The notes beneath the pieces are model-generated. The model saw only the letters and a program-made list of their open reading frames with translations, was not told the origin of the DNA and ran no database searches. From Chrysophaeum taylorii (lineage: Eukaryota > Sar > Pelagophyceae > Pelagomonadales > Pelagomonadaceae), in the NCBI GenBank assembly GCA_029834535.1, contig JAQMWT010000128.1, positions 1 to 52,156 on the forward strand: a DNA stretch of 52,156 nucleotides, given 5' to 3'. This document shows, piece after piece, positions 36,350 through 44,830 of this stretch. A program made the position numbers and the translations under genes. The stretch's first letter is position 1. Each line of letters starts with the position of its first letter.

Positions 36350-38602
36350 CTAGGAGTGATTTGACAGGCCATTTGTAGTGGCGTATTGGTGTTCTATACC
36401 AACAGGAGAAAGATGGGTAGGGTCGCACACTGCGCCGTTCCTCCAAGTTGGCGTTGTGAGGTGAGCTTTGAGTTCTAGTTTAAAGCGGAGGAAAGGGTCT
36501 GCATAACAGTGGTAGGATTGGTTGGTATCCATGTAACTTCGGTCGTCTTGTTTGTGGTTGCAATGCATCTGGTTAACTGTTGCGACCGCGCAGGCTCGTG
36601 CTGCGTTGGTGCGATCCTGACGTTTCTGCATCTCCTCCAGGTGGGCAACGTCAGCCTCGAGGCGCGTTTTGATTGCCACGAGTGCAGATATCCTCTGCGT
36701 CTGCTCAGTCGATCTCAAATCTAGTGTGTTACTACTTTCGCACTCCGAATCGGTCTCATCGTCCAAGGCGCACTTGAAAGCCGCTTGAGCAAGTTCTCGG
36801 TCGATGTTGCGCTGCGTGACCCTCCAACAGCAGTCAAGCTCGGGCTGTGTCAAGGTAGGACCTTCGAGCTCCTCATCTTCCTCGTCTGTCTTTTTGTTGT
36901 ATAATGAACATCTGTCTTTGGGATAATGTTGAGAGGCTGGAGCTGGAGATAGTCCTTTGAGGGGCTTCTTGCGCTTTGAAGTCTCATAGTCGGACTTCCT
37001 CACGACAAAACATGGCTCATCTTTATGAACGCGAATGGCCACGGGTCTACCGTCAAGTGTAGAAGAGAGGAAAGCTGCGACCTTCTTCGCGGAGACTGCC
37101 CGCCGGTCAAGCGTGATTGGTGACGCAACAAGCTCACGCTTTGCTGCACGTGCCGCACGTTCACGTTCGCGTTTCGTTGCTTTTGTCGTGGGCTCTCTGG
37201 GTCTCTGCGAAACAGACTGTTTCTTCGGTGGCGGCGGCAAGTTTTTCGTCATAGCCATGTCTTCGGTGCCTGCTTTGCGTTTGTGGGGCCTCACAACGAT
37301 CTTGGGTATTGGCACTGATTGCTGTTGCCCTGCATCAATTATCGCGGCTTTCATCATAGGACTAATGCTACTCTTTGCCCTCTTGAACCGGGAGCGCTTC
37401 TTGAGTGGGATCCTGGAGTCGTCTTCTGGAGCTTTGGCATCATCGTCGTGCATCAGGGGTGATGCCAATGGGGTTGGTGGTGATGCCAACACACCAGGCA
37501 CTAAAGCGTCATCGTCTGTCGAAGAGTCATCGTCATCGTCCCTAGATTTCCGACCGAATGCCACCTCAGTTGCCACAGTGTCGGCTTCAAGATCGTCCTC
37601 ACGTGCCCGCTCTGACCTTTGTGCCTCATTTAGCGCAAGCTCATAGAGCTCACGATCTTGCTTCCGCTTAGGTGCCTTGGAGCCCTGGTCAAAAAGCAGT
37701 GTATTACTTTTAACCCAAGAAAAATCGTGTGTGCCAAGGAACTCAACGAGTGTATCGCCATCGCCTTTGACCGGCGTCGCACCCAGCCGTTCCAGGTTTG
37801 CAGTTAGGACAATCAAATCTTCTCGCTCGTCGCGCTGCCCTAGTACGAGAACAGGCCACCAGACACTGCTGAGCCGAGTGTACTTCAGCGTGGTTGATGC
37901 AGCCCATGCCACAGACAGCTCAGTGCCACGGGTACGCCGCTCTGAACAGCGCAGAGAAAGCAAGCAAAACAGTGTGTCGAGACGTGCTGGCAACTTCTTC
38001 CGCGCAGCCGGCGAATTGACCACAGCTTCAAACAGCTGCTCCAATGTCGTTGGCTGCTCAGTGAGCAGAAGAGACCGAGCTTCAGGAAACTCATTCTGTG
38101 CCAGCAAGTCCATTGTCCGCTTCTCCTCACTCGCAGACAAAGCCACGGATCGACCAACATTGTACCAATGTTGGCGCCAGGCCTCTTTCTCGCGACGGAA
38201 ATCCTCGTTTCCAACTCGTGATGAGGACGTTGGCCGCAATGGCCACTCAACATAGAACCGCCAAAGCTCGTTGAAGTATCGCTGCAGGTGACGGGCCGCT
38301 TCTCTATACTGGGGGGAATCAAAATTAAACTTTTCGCAGTTCTTGAAGACACGTCGCACTCGCCGGGCGCATTTCGCAGGTTCGGTGGTGTAAACATTGC
38401 ACTTCACACGTGCACAAATGGTCGTCAAGTCCAGGGGTCGTTTTATGACCTGCGCATAGACTTCAGCAATCTCTGGATGCTGCTCCACGACTGGTTGAAG
38501 GAACAGACTCCCGCACACTGGATTGCTACAGAGCTCGTACAATGCGTTCAGCATGCAAAGTTTGACGCTGATCGCAGCCTCTGTGGCCTCTACTTGCACC
38601 AT
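36350..38602 (-). CDS. Bromodomain-PWWP protein (750 aa), probable host chromatin reader
   Basis: ATG at 38602 and an intronless frame of 750 codons. Residues 15-118 form a bromodomain: QPVVEQHPEIAEVYAQVIKRPLDLTTI (ZA loop, in part) and FKNCEKFN with the acetyl-lysine-binding Asn at residue 93, then the C helix. Residues 238-305 form a PWWP domain: YTRLSSVWWPVLVLG and TLVEFLGTHDFSWV. Then come acidic patches, a basic Ser/Arg-rich segment (about 400-510) with possible nuclear signals, and a C-terminal helix around residues 640-680. It should bind acetylated and methylated histone tails in the nucleus; the same domain pair occurs in BRPF and ZMYND11-type proteins, but PHD or MYND fingers are not visible here. 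Codon use is unlike the transposons and no stop breaks it. The last 60 residues are the least certain. Confidence 0.85.
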   Translation of the reverse strand: MVQVEATEAAISVKLCMLNALYELCSNPVCGSLFLQPVVEQHPEIAEVYAQVIKRPLDLTTICARVKCNVYTTEPAKCARRVRRVFKNCEKFNFDSPQYREAARHLQRYFNELWRFYVEWPLRPTSSSRVGNEDFRREKEAWRQHWYNVGRSVALSASEEKRTMDLLAQNEFPEARSLLLTEQPTTLEQLFEAVVNSPAARKKLPARLDTLFCLLSLRCSERRTRGTELSVAWAASTTLKYTRLSSVWWPVLVLGQRDEREDLIVLTANLERLGATPVKGDGDTLVEFLGTHDFSWVKSNTLLFDQGSKAPKRKQDRELYELALNEAQRSERAREDDLEADTVATEVAFGRKSRDDDDDSSTDDDALVPGVLASPPTPLASPLMHDDDAKAPEDDSRIPLKKRSRFKRAKSSISPMMKAAIIDAGQQQSVPIPKIVVRPHKRKAGTEDMAMTKNLPPPPKKQSVSQRPREPTTKATKRERERAARAAKRELVASPITLDRRAVSAKKVAAFLSSTLDGRPVAIRVHKDEPCFVVRKSDYETSKRKKPLKGLSPAPASQHYPKDRCSLYNKKTDEEDEELEGPTLTQPELDCCWRVTQRNIDRELAQAAFKCALDDETDSECESSNTLDLRSTEQTQRISALVAIKTRLEADVAHLEEMQKRQDRTNAARACAVATVNQMHCNHKQDDRSYMDTNQSYHCYADPFLRFKLELKAHLTTPTWRNGAVCDPTHLSPVGIEHQYATTNGLSNHS

Positions 38603-38786
38603 TCAGTAGTCCTAGGAGAATATAAAGAGCCCGCACAGAATTCCTTCAACACATAACTTGTCACGCGAGAGTAGCCATGGCAGCAGCTATCTCTGATAGT
38701 TCGTTGAGAAGTTCGCGCTCGCTGCGCTGTTAACAACTCCGATTCTAGATCCAGTGTGTGCGGTCTTATTTTAATGGGAAACAAGT

Positions 38787-39125
38787 ACAGGCCAGTAAGT
38801 TCACCTAGTCCCAATCTCTAACCCCAGTAAGTTCACCTGGTCCCAGTAAGTTCACCTGGTCAGTAAGTTCACCTAGTCCAAATCTCTAACCCCAGTAAGT
38901 TCGCCGTAAACCCACTCGTGCTCACACCCACTCCTTTGAGCTCGTCGCTCTCACCCCCGCCAATCCAAGCTGCTTTGATCCGCACGCGCCGCCAGCCCTT
39001 GAGTTTACTCTTAAAACCCCAGTAAGTTCACCTGGTCCCAGTAAGTTCACCTGGTCTCTCAGTTCACCTAGTCCCAATCTCGAACCCCAGTAAGTTCACC
39101 TGGTCCAAGTAGTTCACTTACAGCG
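38787..39125. repeat. CAGTAAGTTCACC repeat array, first
   Basis: About eight irregularly spaced copies of CAGTAAGTTCACCT(G/A)GTCC, interspersed with CCCAATCTCTAACC and one unique piece (CACTCGTGCTCACACCC onward). The array starts less than 200 bp upstream of the bromodomain gene start. A second array of the same make-up is at 39812-40148, so the array is part of a unit of about 1 kb that is duplicated. Confidence 0.85.
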
Positions 39126-39730
39126 CGCGTGTAGACGCCGGGAGGGGGCTTATCGGTATTGCGCAGCACGTGTGGGGTAGGGTGGAGTCGTCGACTCAGA
39201 AGAGCATATCCTCGGGGTTGCCGATCGACAGAGAGCCACGTAGAGCTGGACGTGACAGAAGACGGGCTTGGGCAAGAGGACGCCGACCTCGCGGGGCGTC
39301 TGGCCCTGGCTCTTGTTGATCGTTTGGCGTCGGCGGGCCTTAAGGGATACAGGTTGGAGGAGCCTCGGTGACACGACACGATCGATCATGTATCTGGTAC
39401 CGTTGCAGTGGCCGTGCGACGGGTCGAGGTTGCGAAGACTTTAAGCTCGCGATCAAAGTCAGCATGCCGTTGGTTGTCAGGGAGTCGAAAACTCGACTGT
39501 AAAGAGCGAGGCGTCGTCTTCCGACCCAACCTAGTCGGCCGAAAAGAACTCCGACGCCTCGTCTCCGGGGAAAAAAGGCCGCGGTCATGCGCGCGTTGTC
39601 AGCATCGACAACATCGTTTCGACGGGGCGTGAGAATGGCGCGCTGAAAGAGCCGCCGCGGGTCGTGGAAATAGTCTGCGAGGTCGCCGTAGACGGCTTGG
39701 AGGATCAATGCCTGGCTCGCGGGCCTACCT
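39126..39730 (-). pseudogene. Helitron-type PIF1 helicase C-terminal relic, copy 1
   Basis: The minus strand reads, across one frame change near 39370, DPRRLFQRAILTPRRNDVVD, then [17 protein letters not shown], ending with [20 protein letters not shown] and [15 protein letters not shown]. These are the last motifs of the PIF1-like helicase of Helitron Rep/Hel proteins (A-I-L-x-P-x-N-x-x-V, S-L-T-x-[17 protein letters not shown]-x-S-R). The Rep and N-terminal helicase parts are missing. A nearly identical copy is at 40149-40756. Confidence 0.85.
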
Positions 39731-39744
39731 GATCCTTACCCTAA

Positions 39745-39800
39745 ATGGAGGGACAGACAGACAGACAGACAGACAAACATCTGTCGATTAGTAGTAAGGA
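39745..39800 (+). repeat. (GACA)n microsatellite with conserved flank
   Basis: GGGACAGACAGACAGACAGACAG, then AAACATCTGTCGATTAGTAGTAAGGA. The same tract and flank recur at 40961-41020, marking the border of the duplicated unit. Confidence 0.75.
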
Positions 39801-39811
39801 CAGGTGCAGGC

Positions 39812-40148
39812 CAGTAAGTTCGCCAGTAAGTTCACCTAGTCCCAATCTCTAATCCCAGTAAGTTCACCTGGTCCCAGTAAGTTCACCTAGTCCCAATCTC
39901 TAACCCCAGTAAGTTCGGCGTAAGCCCACTCGTGCTCACATCCACTCACCCTCTCCTTTGAACTCGTCCCTCTCGCCCTCGCCAATCTAAGCTGCTTTGA
40001 TCCGCACACGCCGCTAACCTTTGAGTTTACTCTAAAAACCCCAGTAAGTTCACTTGGTCCCAGTAAGTTCACCTGGTCACTAAGTTCACCTAGTCCCAAT
40101 CTCCAACCCCAGTAAGTTCACCTGGTTCCAGTAAGTTCACCTACAGTG
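39812..40148. repeat. CAGTAAGTTCACC repeat array, second
   Basis: About nine copies of the same 13-20 bp motif and the same unique insert as in 38787-39125, but with more differences than the helicase part between the two units, as expected for a slippage-prone array. Confidence 0.85.
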
Positions 40149-40756
40149 CGCGTGTAGACGCCGGGAGGGGGCTTATCGGTATTGCGCAGCACGTGTGGGG
40201 TAGGGTGGAGTCGTCGACTCAGAAGAGCATATCCTCGGGGTTGCCGATCGACAGAGAGCCACGTAGAGCTGGACGTGACAGAAGACGGGCTTGGGCAAGA
40301 GGACGCCGACCTCGCGGGGCGTCTGGCCCTGGCTCTTGTTGATCGTTTGGCGTCGGCGGGCCTTAAGGGATACAGGTTGGAGGAGCCTCGGTGACAACGA
40401 CACGATCGATCATGTATCTGGTACCGTTGCAGTGGCCGTGCGACGGGTCGAGGTTGCGAAGACTTTAAGCTCGCGATCAAAGTCAGCATGCCGTTGGTTG
40501 TCAGGGAGTCGAAAACTCGACTGTAAAGAGCGAGGCGTCGTCTTCCGACCCAACCTAGTCGGCCGAAAAGAACTCCGACGCCTCGTCTCCGGGAAAAAAA
40601 GGCCGCGGTCATGCGCGCGTTGTCAGCATCGACAACATCGTTTCGACGGGGCGTGAGAATGGCGCGCTGAAAGAGCCGCCGCGGGTCGTGGAAATAGTCT
40701 GCGAGGTCGCCGTAGACGGCTTCGAGGATCAATGGTTGGCTCGCGGGCCTACCTGA
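40149..40756 (-). pseudogene. Helitron-type PIF1 helicase C-terminal relic, copy 2
   Basis: Offset by 1023 bp from the copy at 39126-39730 and almost identical (I saw only about half a dozen differences in 600 bp, including one inserted base near 40395). It has the same motifs, with the frame change in the same place. The near identity means a recent tandem duplication of an already dead helicase fragment. Confidence 0.85.
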
Positions 40757-41296
40757 TCCTTACCCTAAATCGAGGGACAAACCCCACACGACCTACGGGC
40801 GGGGCCCGTCCGCTCTTCGCCTGCCCCACGCCTCGGCGATGACCCCGACTAGGTCCCGCGTACTTATCTCCGCCCGTCAGGCACATCCCTCATACCCCAC
40901 AAACCCACTCACATCCTTCATGCTCCCCACACACACCCCCCTCTTAGCAGTCGACATTTAAAGACAAACAAACAGACAAACAGACAGACAAACATCTGTC
41001 GATTAGTAGTAAGGATAACGGACGCAAAAATCTTCAAGAACCGAAAAAAGCCAAATAAAAAAGAAAAACCGTGTCCACGGCGGCCGACGGAGTTGTTGCT
41101 CGGCTCCCAAAGCAGGGCGCGGCTGACGCAGGCCCTGGGGGGTCCGGGGTTCTCCCCCGGCGGGGGGTTTGGGGGCAAAGCCCCCCATTCCCGGGGGGTT
41201 CGGGGTTCTTGCCCCCCGAGAAAAAAAAGAGAAGCCCCCGAAAATTCACTTGGCTTTACTAGTCCACAATATTTAATTGGGAAACGTCAGTGTGTC
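40757..41296. other. Spacer with (GACA)n and a G/C-run palindromic repeat
   Basis: 40757-40960 is C-rich and featureless. 40961-41020 is the (GACAAACA)n tract plus ATCTGTCGATTAGTAGTAAGGA. 41110-41225 is a stretch of alternating G and C runs (CCGGGGTTCTCCCCCGG, GGGGGCAAAGCCCCC, CCCGGGGGGTTCGGGG) that can fold into several hairpins. No gene is visible. The copia element starts at 41297. Confidence 0.6.
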
Positions 41297-41392
41297 TGTT
41301 ACAACTGGAATGGAGCGTTAGACTAGCGATAAGGGAATGACGTCGAGATGCTAGATACGTGGTGCAGGGGTAAGTGTCATAGCTTCCTCACA
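41297..41392 (-). repeat. 3' LTR of copia element
   Basis: On the minus strand it runs TGTGAGGAAGC to GTTGTAACA. Very short for an LTR. Flanked outside by GTGTC. Confidence 0.88.
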
Positions 41393-41515
41393 CAGGTGCT
41401 GGAAAAGAAAGAAAAGGGGAAAGGGGTAAGTGAGGTCCTCACACAGGTGCTGGAAAAGAAAAAAAAAAAAGGAAGAAGGAAAAAAGGGGTAAGTGGGACG
41501 CTCACAGAGGAGAAG
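41393..41515. repeat. Tandem purine-rich repeat next to 3' LTR
   Basis: CTCACACAGGTGCTGGAAAAGAAA, then an A/G-rich tract and GGGGTAAGTG, occurs about twice (from 41388 and 41442), with expanded A and G tracts. The LTR end is included in the unit, so it may have arisen by slippage during reverse transcription. The purine tract is on the plus strand, the opposite of what a copia polypurine tract on this minus-sense element needs. Confidence 0.55.
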
Positions 41516-41577
41516 CTTAGAGGAAGACGTCAATAGAGACATTGTGGCAGAAAGAAACAGGAGAGATCAGGGCGAAG

Positions 41578-41949
41578 TCACGAGGCGAGGTAACGAGCAC
41601 GAAGCCGGCGAAAGGAAGGAGCTTCCGTACTGCGGGTGAAAATATCGCTAAGGTTGTCAAGGCGAGTAATGTTTTGGAGATCAATGATGTGGTTGCGATG
41701 ATATTCGGCGGTGCTGTAAAAGCGAATATCAATATGGCGGGTGCGCCGTGTGAGACATTGGAGACGGACTTGGGTGACGGTGGTGCTATTATCGACATAC
41801 ATTGGTGCCGTTTGACGAGGGAGATCAAAGTCATCAAAAAGTTTGAGAAGCCAAGAGAGCTCAGCAGTAGCGGCGTAAAGAGCGAGCAATTCAGCTTCAA
41901 AAGAAGAGCGAGCAAGTAGGTACTGCGAGCGGGAGCAGTAGGCTATCAT
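41578..41949 (-). CDS. Copia RNase H, C-terminal part
   Basis: Reads CSRSQYLLARSSFEAELLAL (the S-S-x-E-A-E core with the conserved Glu), AELSWLLKLFDDF, MYVDNSTTV (conserved Asp), RTRHIDIRFY and LSDIFTRS near the end. This is the standard end of copia Pol. The upstream part of RNase H lies in the adjoining frame near 41946-42155. Confidence 0.85.
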   Translation of the reverse strand: MIAYCSRSQYLLARSSFEAELLALYAATAELSWLLKLFDDFDLPRQTAPMYVDNSTTVTQVRLQCLTRRTRHIDIRFYSTAEYHRNHIIDLQNITRLDNLSDIFTRSTEAPSFRRLRARYLAS

Positions 41950-42117
41950 AGAGCCAGCAAGGAGAAAACAAAATCCGGTAGTGGAGTGGCGGTCATCAGG
42001 GTCGTCGGCCCAGCTGGGGTCGGAATAACCACAGAGACGAAGGGTAGAATCGCGACCAAGATTAAGGGCAAGATCCTGAGAACCGTTGAGATAACGCAGA
42101 GTGTGGGATAAAGCGTG

Positions 42118-42828
42118 TCAGTGGGGTTTACCAGGATTGTGGGGAAAACGCGCACACTGATCGACGGACCAAGTGATATCAGGGCGAGTCATGATGGAGA
42201 TAAATAGGACACAGCCAACAATACGGCGAAAAGGGATGCGCGCCATGAAGATGTGATCTGGAGAACCAGGAGCAGGACAATCAGCCGCAGAAAGATGAAG
42301 ACCTTTGGGAGCGGGAGTCAGTTCAGGTTTACTGCTGATGAAGCGATGTTCGGTAAGGATTTCACGGATAGCATGGGATTGGTCAAGAGTGAGTGTTCTC
42401 CGAGGGCGATCACGCGTAATGCGAAGACCAACGTAAGTGGTGAGATCAAGCTCATTGACGTCAGTGAAGGTTCTGAAACGGAGGAAGAAGCCTTGGTGAT
42501 GGCCAATGCAATGACGAGGGTACGCCACAAGAAGATCATCAACGACAAGAACGAGACGTAGGACAGCGGTAGAATTAAGCACGAGCTTGTAATGGCAAGT
42601 GTCACCAGATCCGCGGACGAAGCCATAATCATTGATAAGGAAGCGTTCCAAATAAAGCCACCAATTGCGACAAGCTTGTTTGCAACCATACCAAGAGCGA
42701 CGGAGCTTGTAAACGATCTTGGAACCATCGGTGGGTTGGCGAGGAGCATAGCCTTCGGGTGGCCAGACATAGATGTCTTCGTCAATGGGAGCTTGGATAA
42801 AAGCGGAGCTGACATCCAACTTGTGCAA
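42118..42828 (-). CDS. Copia reverse transcriptase, palm and thumb
   Basis: The 236-codon frame opens at LDVSSAFIQAPIDEDIYVW (first catalytic Asp), then YKLRRSWYGCKQACRNW, LVLVVDDLLVAY (the Y-V-D-D box with V-V-D-D here), a YVGLRITRD thumb and GCVLFISIMTRPDI. It is the usual copia RT. A frame break near 42830 separates it from the RT fingers in the next frame. The same sequence, cut short, occurs on the plus strand at 17100-17235. Confidence 0.88.
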   Translation of the reverse strand: MHKLDVSSAFIQAPIDEDIYVWPPEGYAPRQPTDGSKIVYKLRRSWYGCKQACRNWWLYLERFLINDYGFVRGSGDTCHYKLVLNSTAVLRLVLVVDDLLVAYPRHCIGHHQGFFLRFRTFTDVNELDLTTYVGLRITRDRPRRTLTLDQSHAIREILTEHRFISSKPELTPAPKGLHLSAADCPAPGSPDHIFMARIPFRRIVGCVLFISIMTRPDITWSVDQCARFPHNPGKPH

Positions 42829-42854
42829 ATCCCAGTCATGAACAGCGACAAAGG

Positions 42855-43778
42855 TTAGAAAGAAACGGATTGTATGCTAGCAACCGGCGAGTAGGTGTCG
42901 TGATAATCAATGCCGTGAACCTGGGTGTAACCGCGGACAACGAGGCGAGCCTTGTACGATTTGAACCGGCCAGAGTCATACTTCTTGCGGAGGATCCACT
43001 TGAGGGTACAAATGTTGCCAGAAAAAGTCGAAGGAACGCGAACAACATCCCAGCAACCAAGCTGACCAAGGGAGTGATATTCTTTGGCGATGGCTTGCAA
43101 CCAGCCAGGACGCTCAGGATTGGTCTGAGCTAAAGCTTCACGTAAATGGGTGGAAGTAACGGTTGACTCGTCAATGTATGAATACTGAGAGGTTTCTTCG
43201 GAAGCAGAGTAATAAACATGTGCATGGGGATCAACAAGGGTGTTAGCTAAACAAAGGGGAAGGAAGACATGTTGAACTAACAAACGAAAGCTAGCATAAG
43301 AAACATACAAAGAGTGACAGGATGAAACAGAAGCGACAGAGGAAACATAATCGACATTGTGACAGGATGAAACAGAATCGACATTGCGCTGTTGACAAAC
43401 GCCAGTAACATTGCGTTGTTGACAAACGCCAGTATGAAAGTTTGTTGGTTTTTGTAATGCGCTTTGGTCGACTTTGCGCGGTCGGCCCCGTTTGGCTCGA
43501 CGTAATGGTGCACGTTTCGTATTGTCCGTTGACGGTAGTGGTATTGTTTCAGGGGTGATCAGTCCCGATAAGGCCGGCTCCTGAGCATCAAAAACAGAAG
43601 ACAAGGGAGCAACAGCGGAAGATAAACGAGGGTCATAATAAAATAAGTCAGGAAAACGAGAATCCACAAGAGGCGGAGGACGGGGTTGAGAGGACAGAGA
43701 CTTACGCAGAGCAAAATTTCCGTCAAAAACAACGTCAATCGAGGTGTGGCTGACGGGACCAGTGGCGCGTTGAAGCAA
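42855..43778 (-). CDS. Copia integrase tail to RT fingers
   Basis: 307 codons. The first part is the linker after integrase, with short internal repeats (TGVCQQRNV twice, VSSCH three times). Then comes the RT start: YSASEET, STHLREAL, WLQAIAKEYHSLG, CWDVVRVPSTFSGN, LKWILRKKYDSGRFK, YKARLVVRGYTQ and DYHDTYSPVA. The repeats lie in a non-conserved linker and probably arose by slippage. Confidence 0.85.
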   Translation of the reverse strand: MLQRATGPVSHTSIDVVFDGNFALRKSLSSQPRPPPLVDSRFPDLFYYDPRLSSAVAPLSSVFDAQEPALSGLITPETIPLPSTDNTKRAPLRRAKRGRPRKVDQSALQKPTNFHTGVCQQRNVTGVCQQRNVDSVSSCHNVDYVSSVASVSSCHSLYVSYASFRLLVQHVFLPLCLANTLVDPHAHVYYSASEETSQYSYIDESTVTSTHLREALAQTNPERPGWLQAIAKEYHSLGQLGCWDVVRVPSTFSGNICTLKWILRKKYDSGRFKSYKARLVVRGYTQVHGIDYHDTYSPVASIQSVSF

Positions 43779-43825
43779 TATGCGATATCCAGGGCCGGCA
43801 GAGGGATACCCAATGAAGATACCTG

Positions 43826-44785
43826 TTATAGCTTTGGTAGGCCATTTGTCGCCAGTAAGAATTGCAGCAGCACAGCCCCAAACACGAAGAAATCGACACG
43901 GGGGAGAGTTTCATGTAGCATTTCATATGGCGTCATATATCCAGGGTTAGAGGCGGTTGGCATGCGCTCAGAGATGAAGTCAGCCGTTTCCATGGCCCAA
44001 CGCCAAAAATCAGGTGGACGGTGCGCATGCACCAAAAGAGTGCGAGTAATATCAGCAGTTGCGCGATGAGAGCGTTCCACAACACCAGAAAAAGCGTGCG
44101 CCTGTGAAGTTTTGGACTGAGCTGCAAGAGCACGTTTGAGAGCGATGTTGTTGCCCAGACAGAAGGTTTCGAATTGGCCCATAAGAGAGCGGTCACGATC
44201 GGTGTAGATGAGGGCAATGCGATATCCAAATGGGCGAACCACGGTAGACAGAAAAAGTTCGAGTTGACGAGCGTTCGTAAGTGCATCGTGTCGTGGAGCA
44301 ACGTAGCGTGTGCGGCGGCGCGTATGATCATCGACAAACGTGAGGACCGCTCGGTCTTGATAAATGAAGGATGGGACGCCTGCAAACATGAGATCGGCGT
44401 GGATAATAAGGTAGGGCGCAACGGCACGTGGACGAGACAAAGGCTCGGAGGCAGGAAGCGAAGTGGAAGCGGAAGCATGTGCTTTACGTTGGCCAACATG
44501 CGCAGCATGCATTTTACCTAGAGCACAAGCAGGACAAAAAGAAAGAGACGCGGAGCTCGGGAAAAGCGGTGCGCCAACAGCGAGAGAAGACAAACGTCGG
44601 ATATAAGAGGGACTGTAGTGACCAAGACGAGCTTGCCAAAGTTCGAAGGTAAGTTGAGTGCGTTGAGACACAGCGGGAAACGCACAAGGGTCATGGACAC
44701 GAGGGCAAGAAGAGAATGCCACAAAGGGTGAAACGAAGTCCGCGTAGGGCGCAGCGGTCGTATTGCCGATCCAACAGACGATCAA
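43826..44785 (-). CDS. Copia integrase
   Basis: 319 codons. GAG-pre-integrase zinc region: LWQARLGHYSPSYIRRL and CPACALGKMHA (H...H, C-x2-C). Catalytic core: LIIHADLMF (Asp), ALIYTDRDRSLMG (Asp) and SGVVERSHRATADI (Glu), then TADFISERMPT, PYEMLH. All three catalytic acids are present. It is followed, in another frame, by the RT linker. Confidence 0.88.
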   Translation of the reverse strand: MIVCWIGNTTAAPYADFVSPFVAFSSCPRVHDPCAFPAVSQRTQLTFELWQARLGHYSPSYIRRLSSLAVGAPLFPSSASLSFCPACALGKMHAAHVGQRKAHASASTSLPASEPLSRPRAVAPYLIIHADLMFAGVPSFIYQDRAVLTFVDDHTRRRTRYVAPRHDALTNARQLELFLSTVVRPFGYRIALIYTDRDRSLMGQFETFCLGNNIALKRALAAQSKTSQAHAFSGVVERSHRATADITRTLLVHAHRPPDFWRWAMETADFISERMPTASNPGYMTPYEMLHETLPRVDFFVFGAVLLQFLLATNGLPKL

Positions 44786-44830
44786 AAGAAGACCACAGCG
44801 ACGAAGCAGGGTAATAACGTGATGCGCTTG

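Noticed and set aside
37035..38255. Plus-strand frames opposite the bromodomain gene
   Set aside because: Low-complexity Ser/Arg shadows of a sense-strand protein with two recognisable domains.
38787..40148. CRISPR-like array or telomeric repeat
   Set aside because: The motif copies are irregularly spaced, variable and not separated by unique spacers of constant length. They do not resemble TTAGGG-type telomere repeats, and the region is internal.
41393..41515. Polypurine tract of the copia element
   Set aside because: The purine-rich strand is the plus strand, but the element is transcribed from the minus strand, where the tract is pyrimidine-rich.
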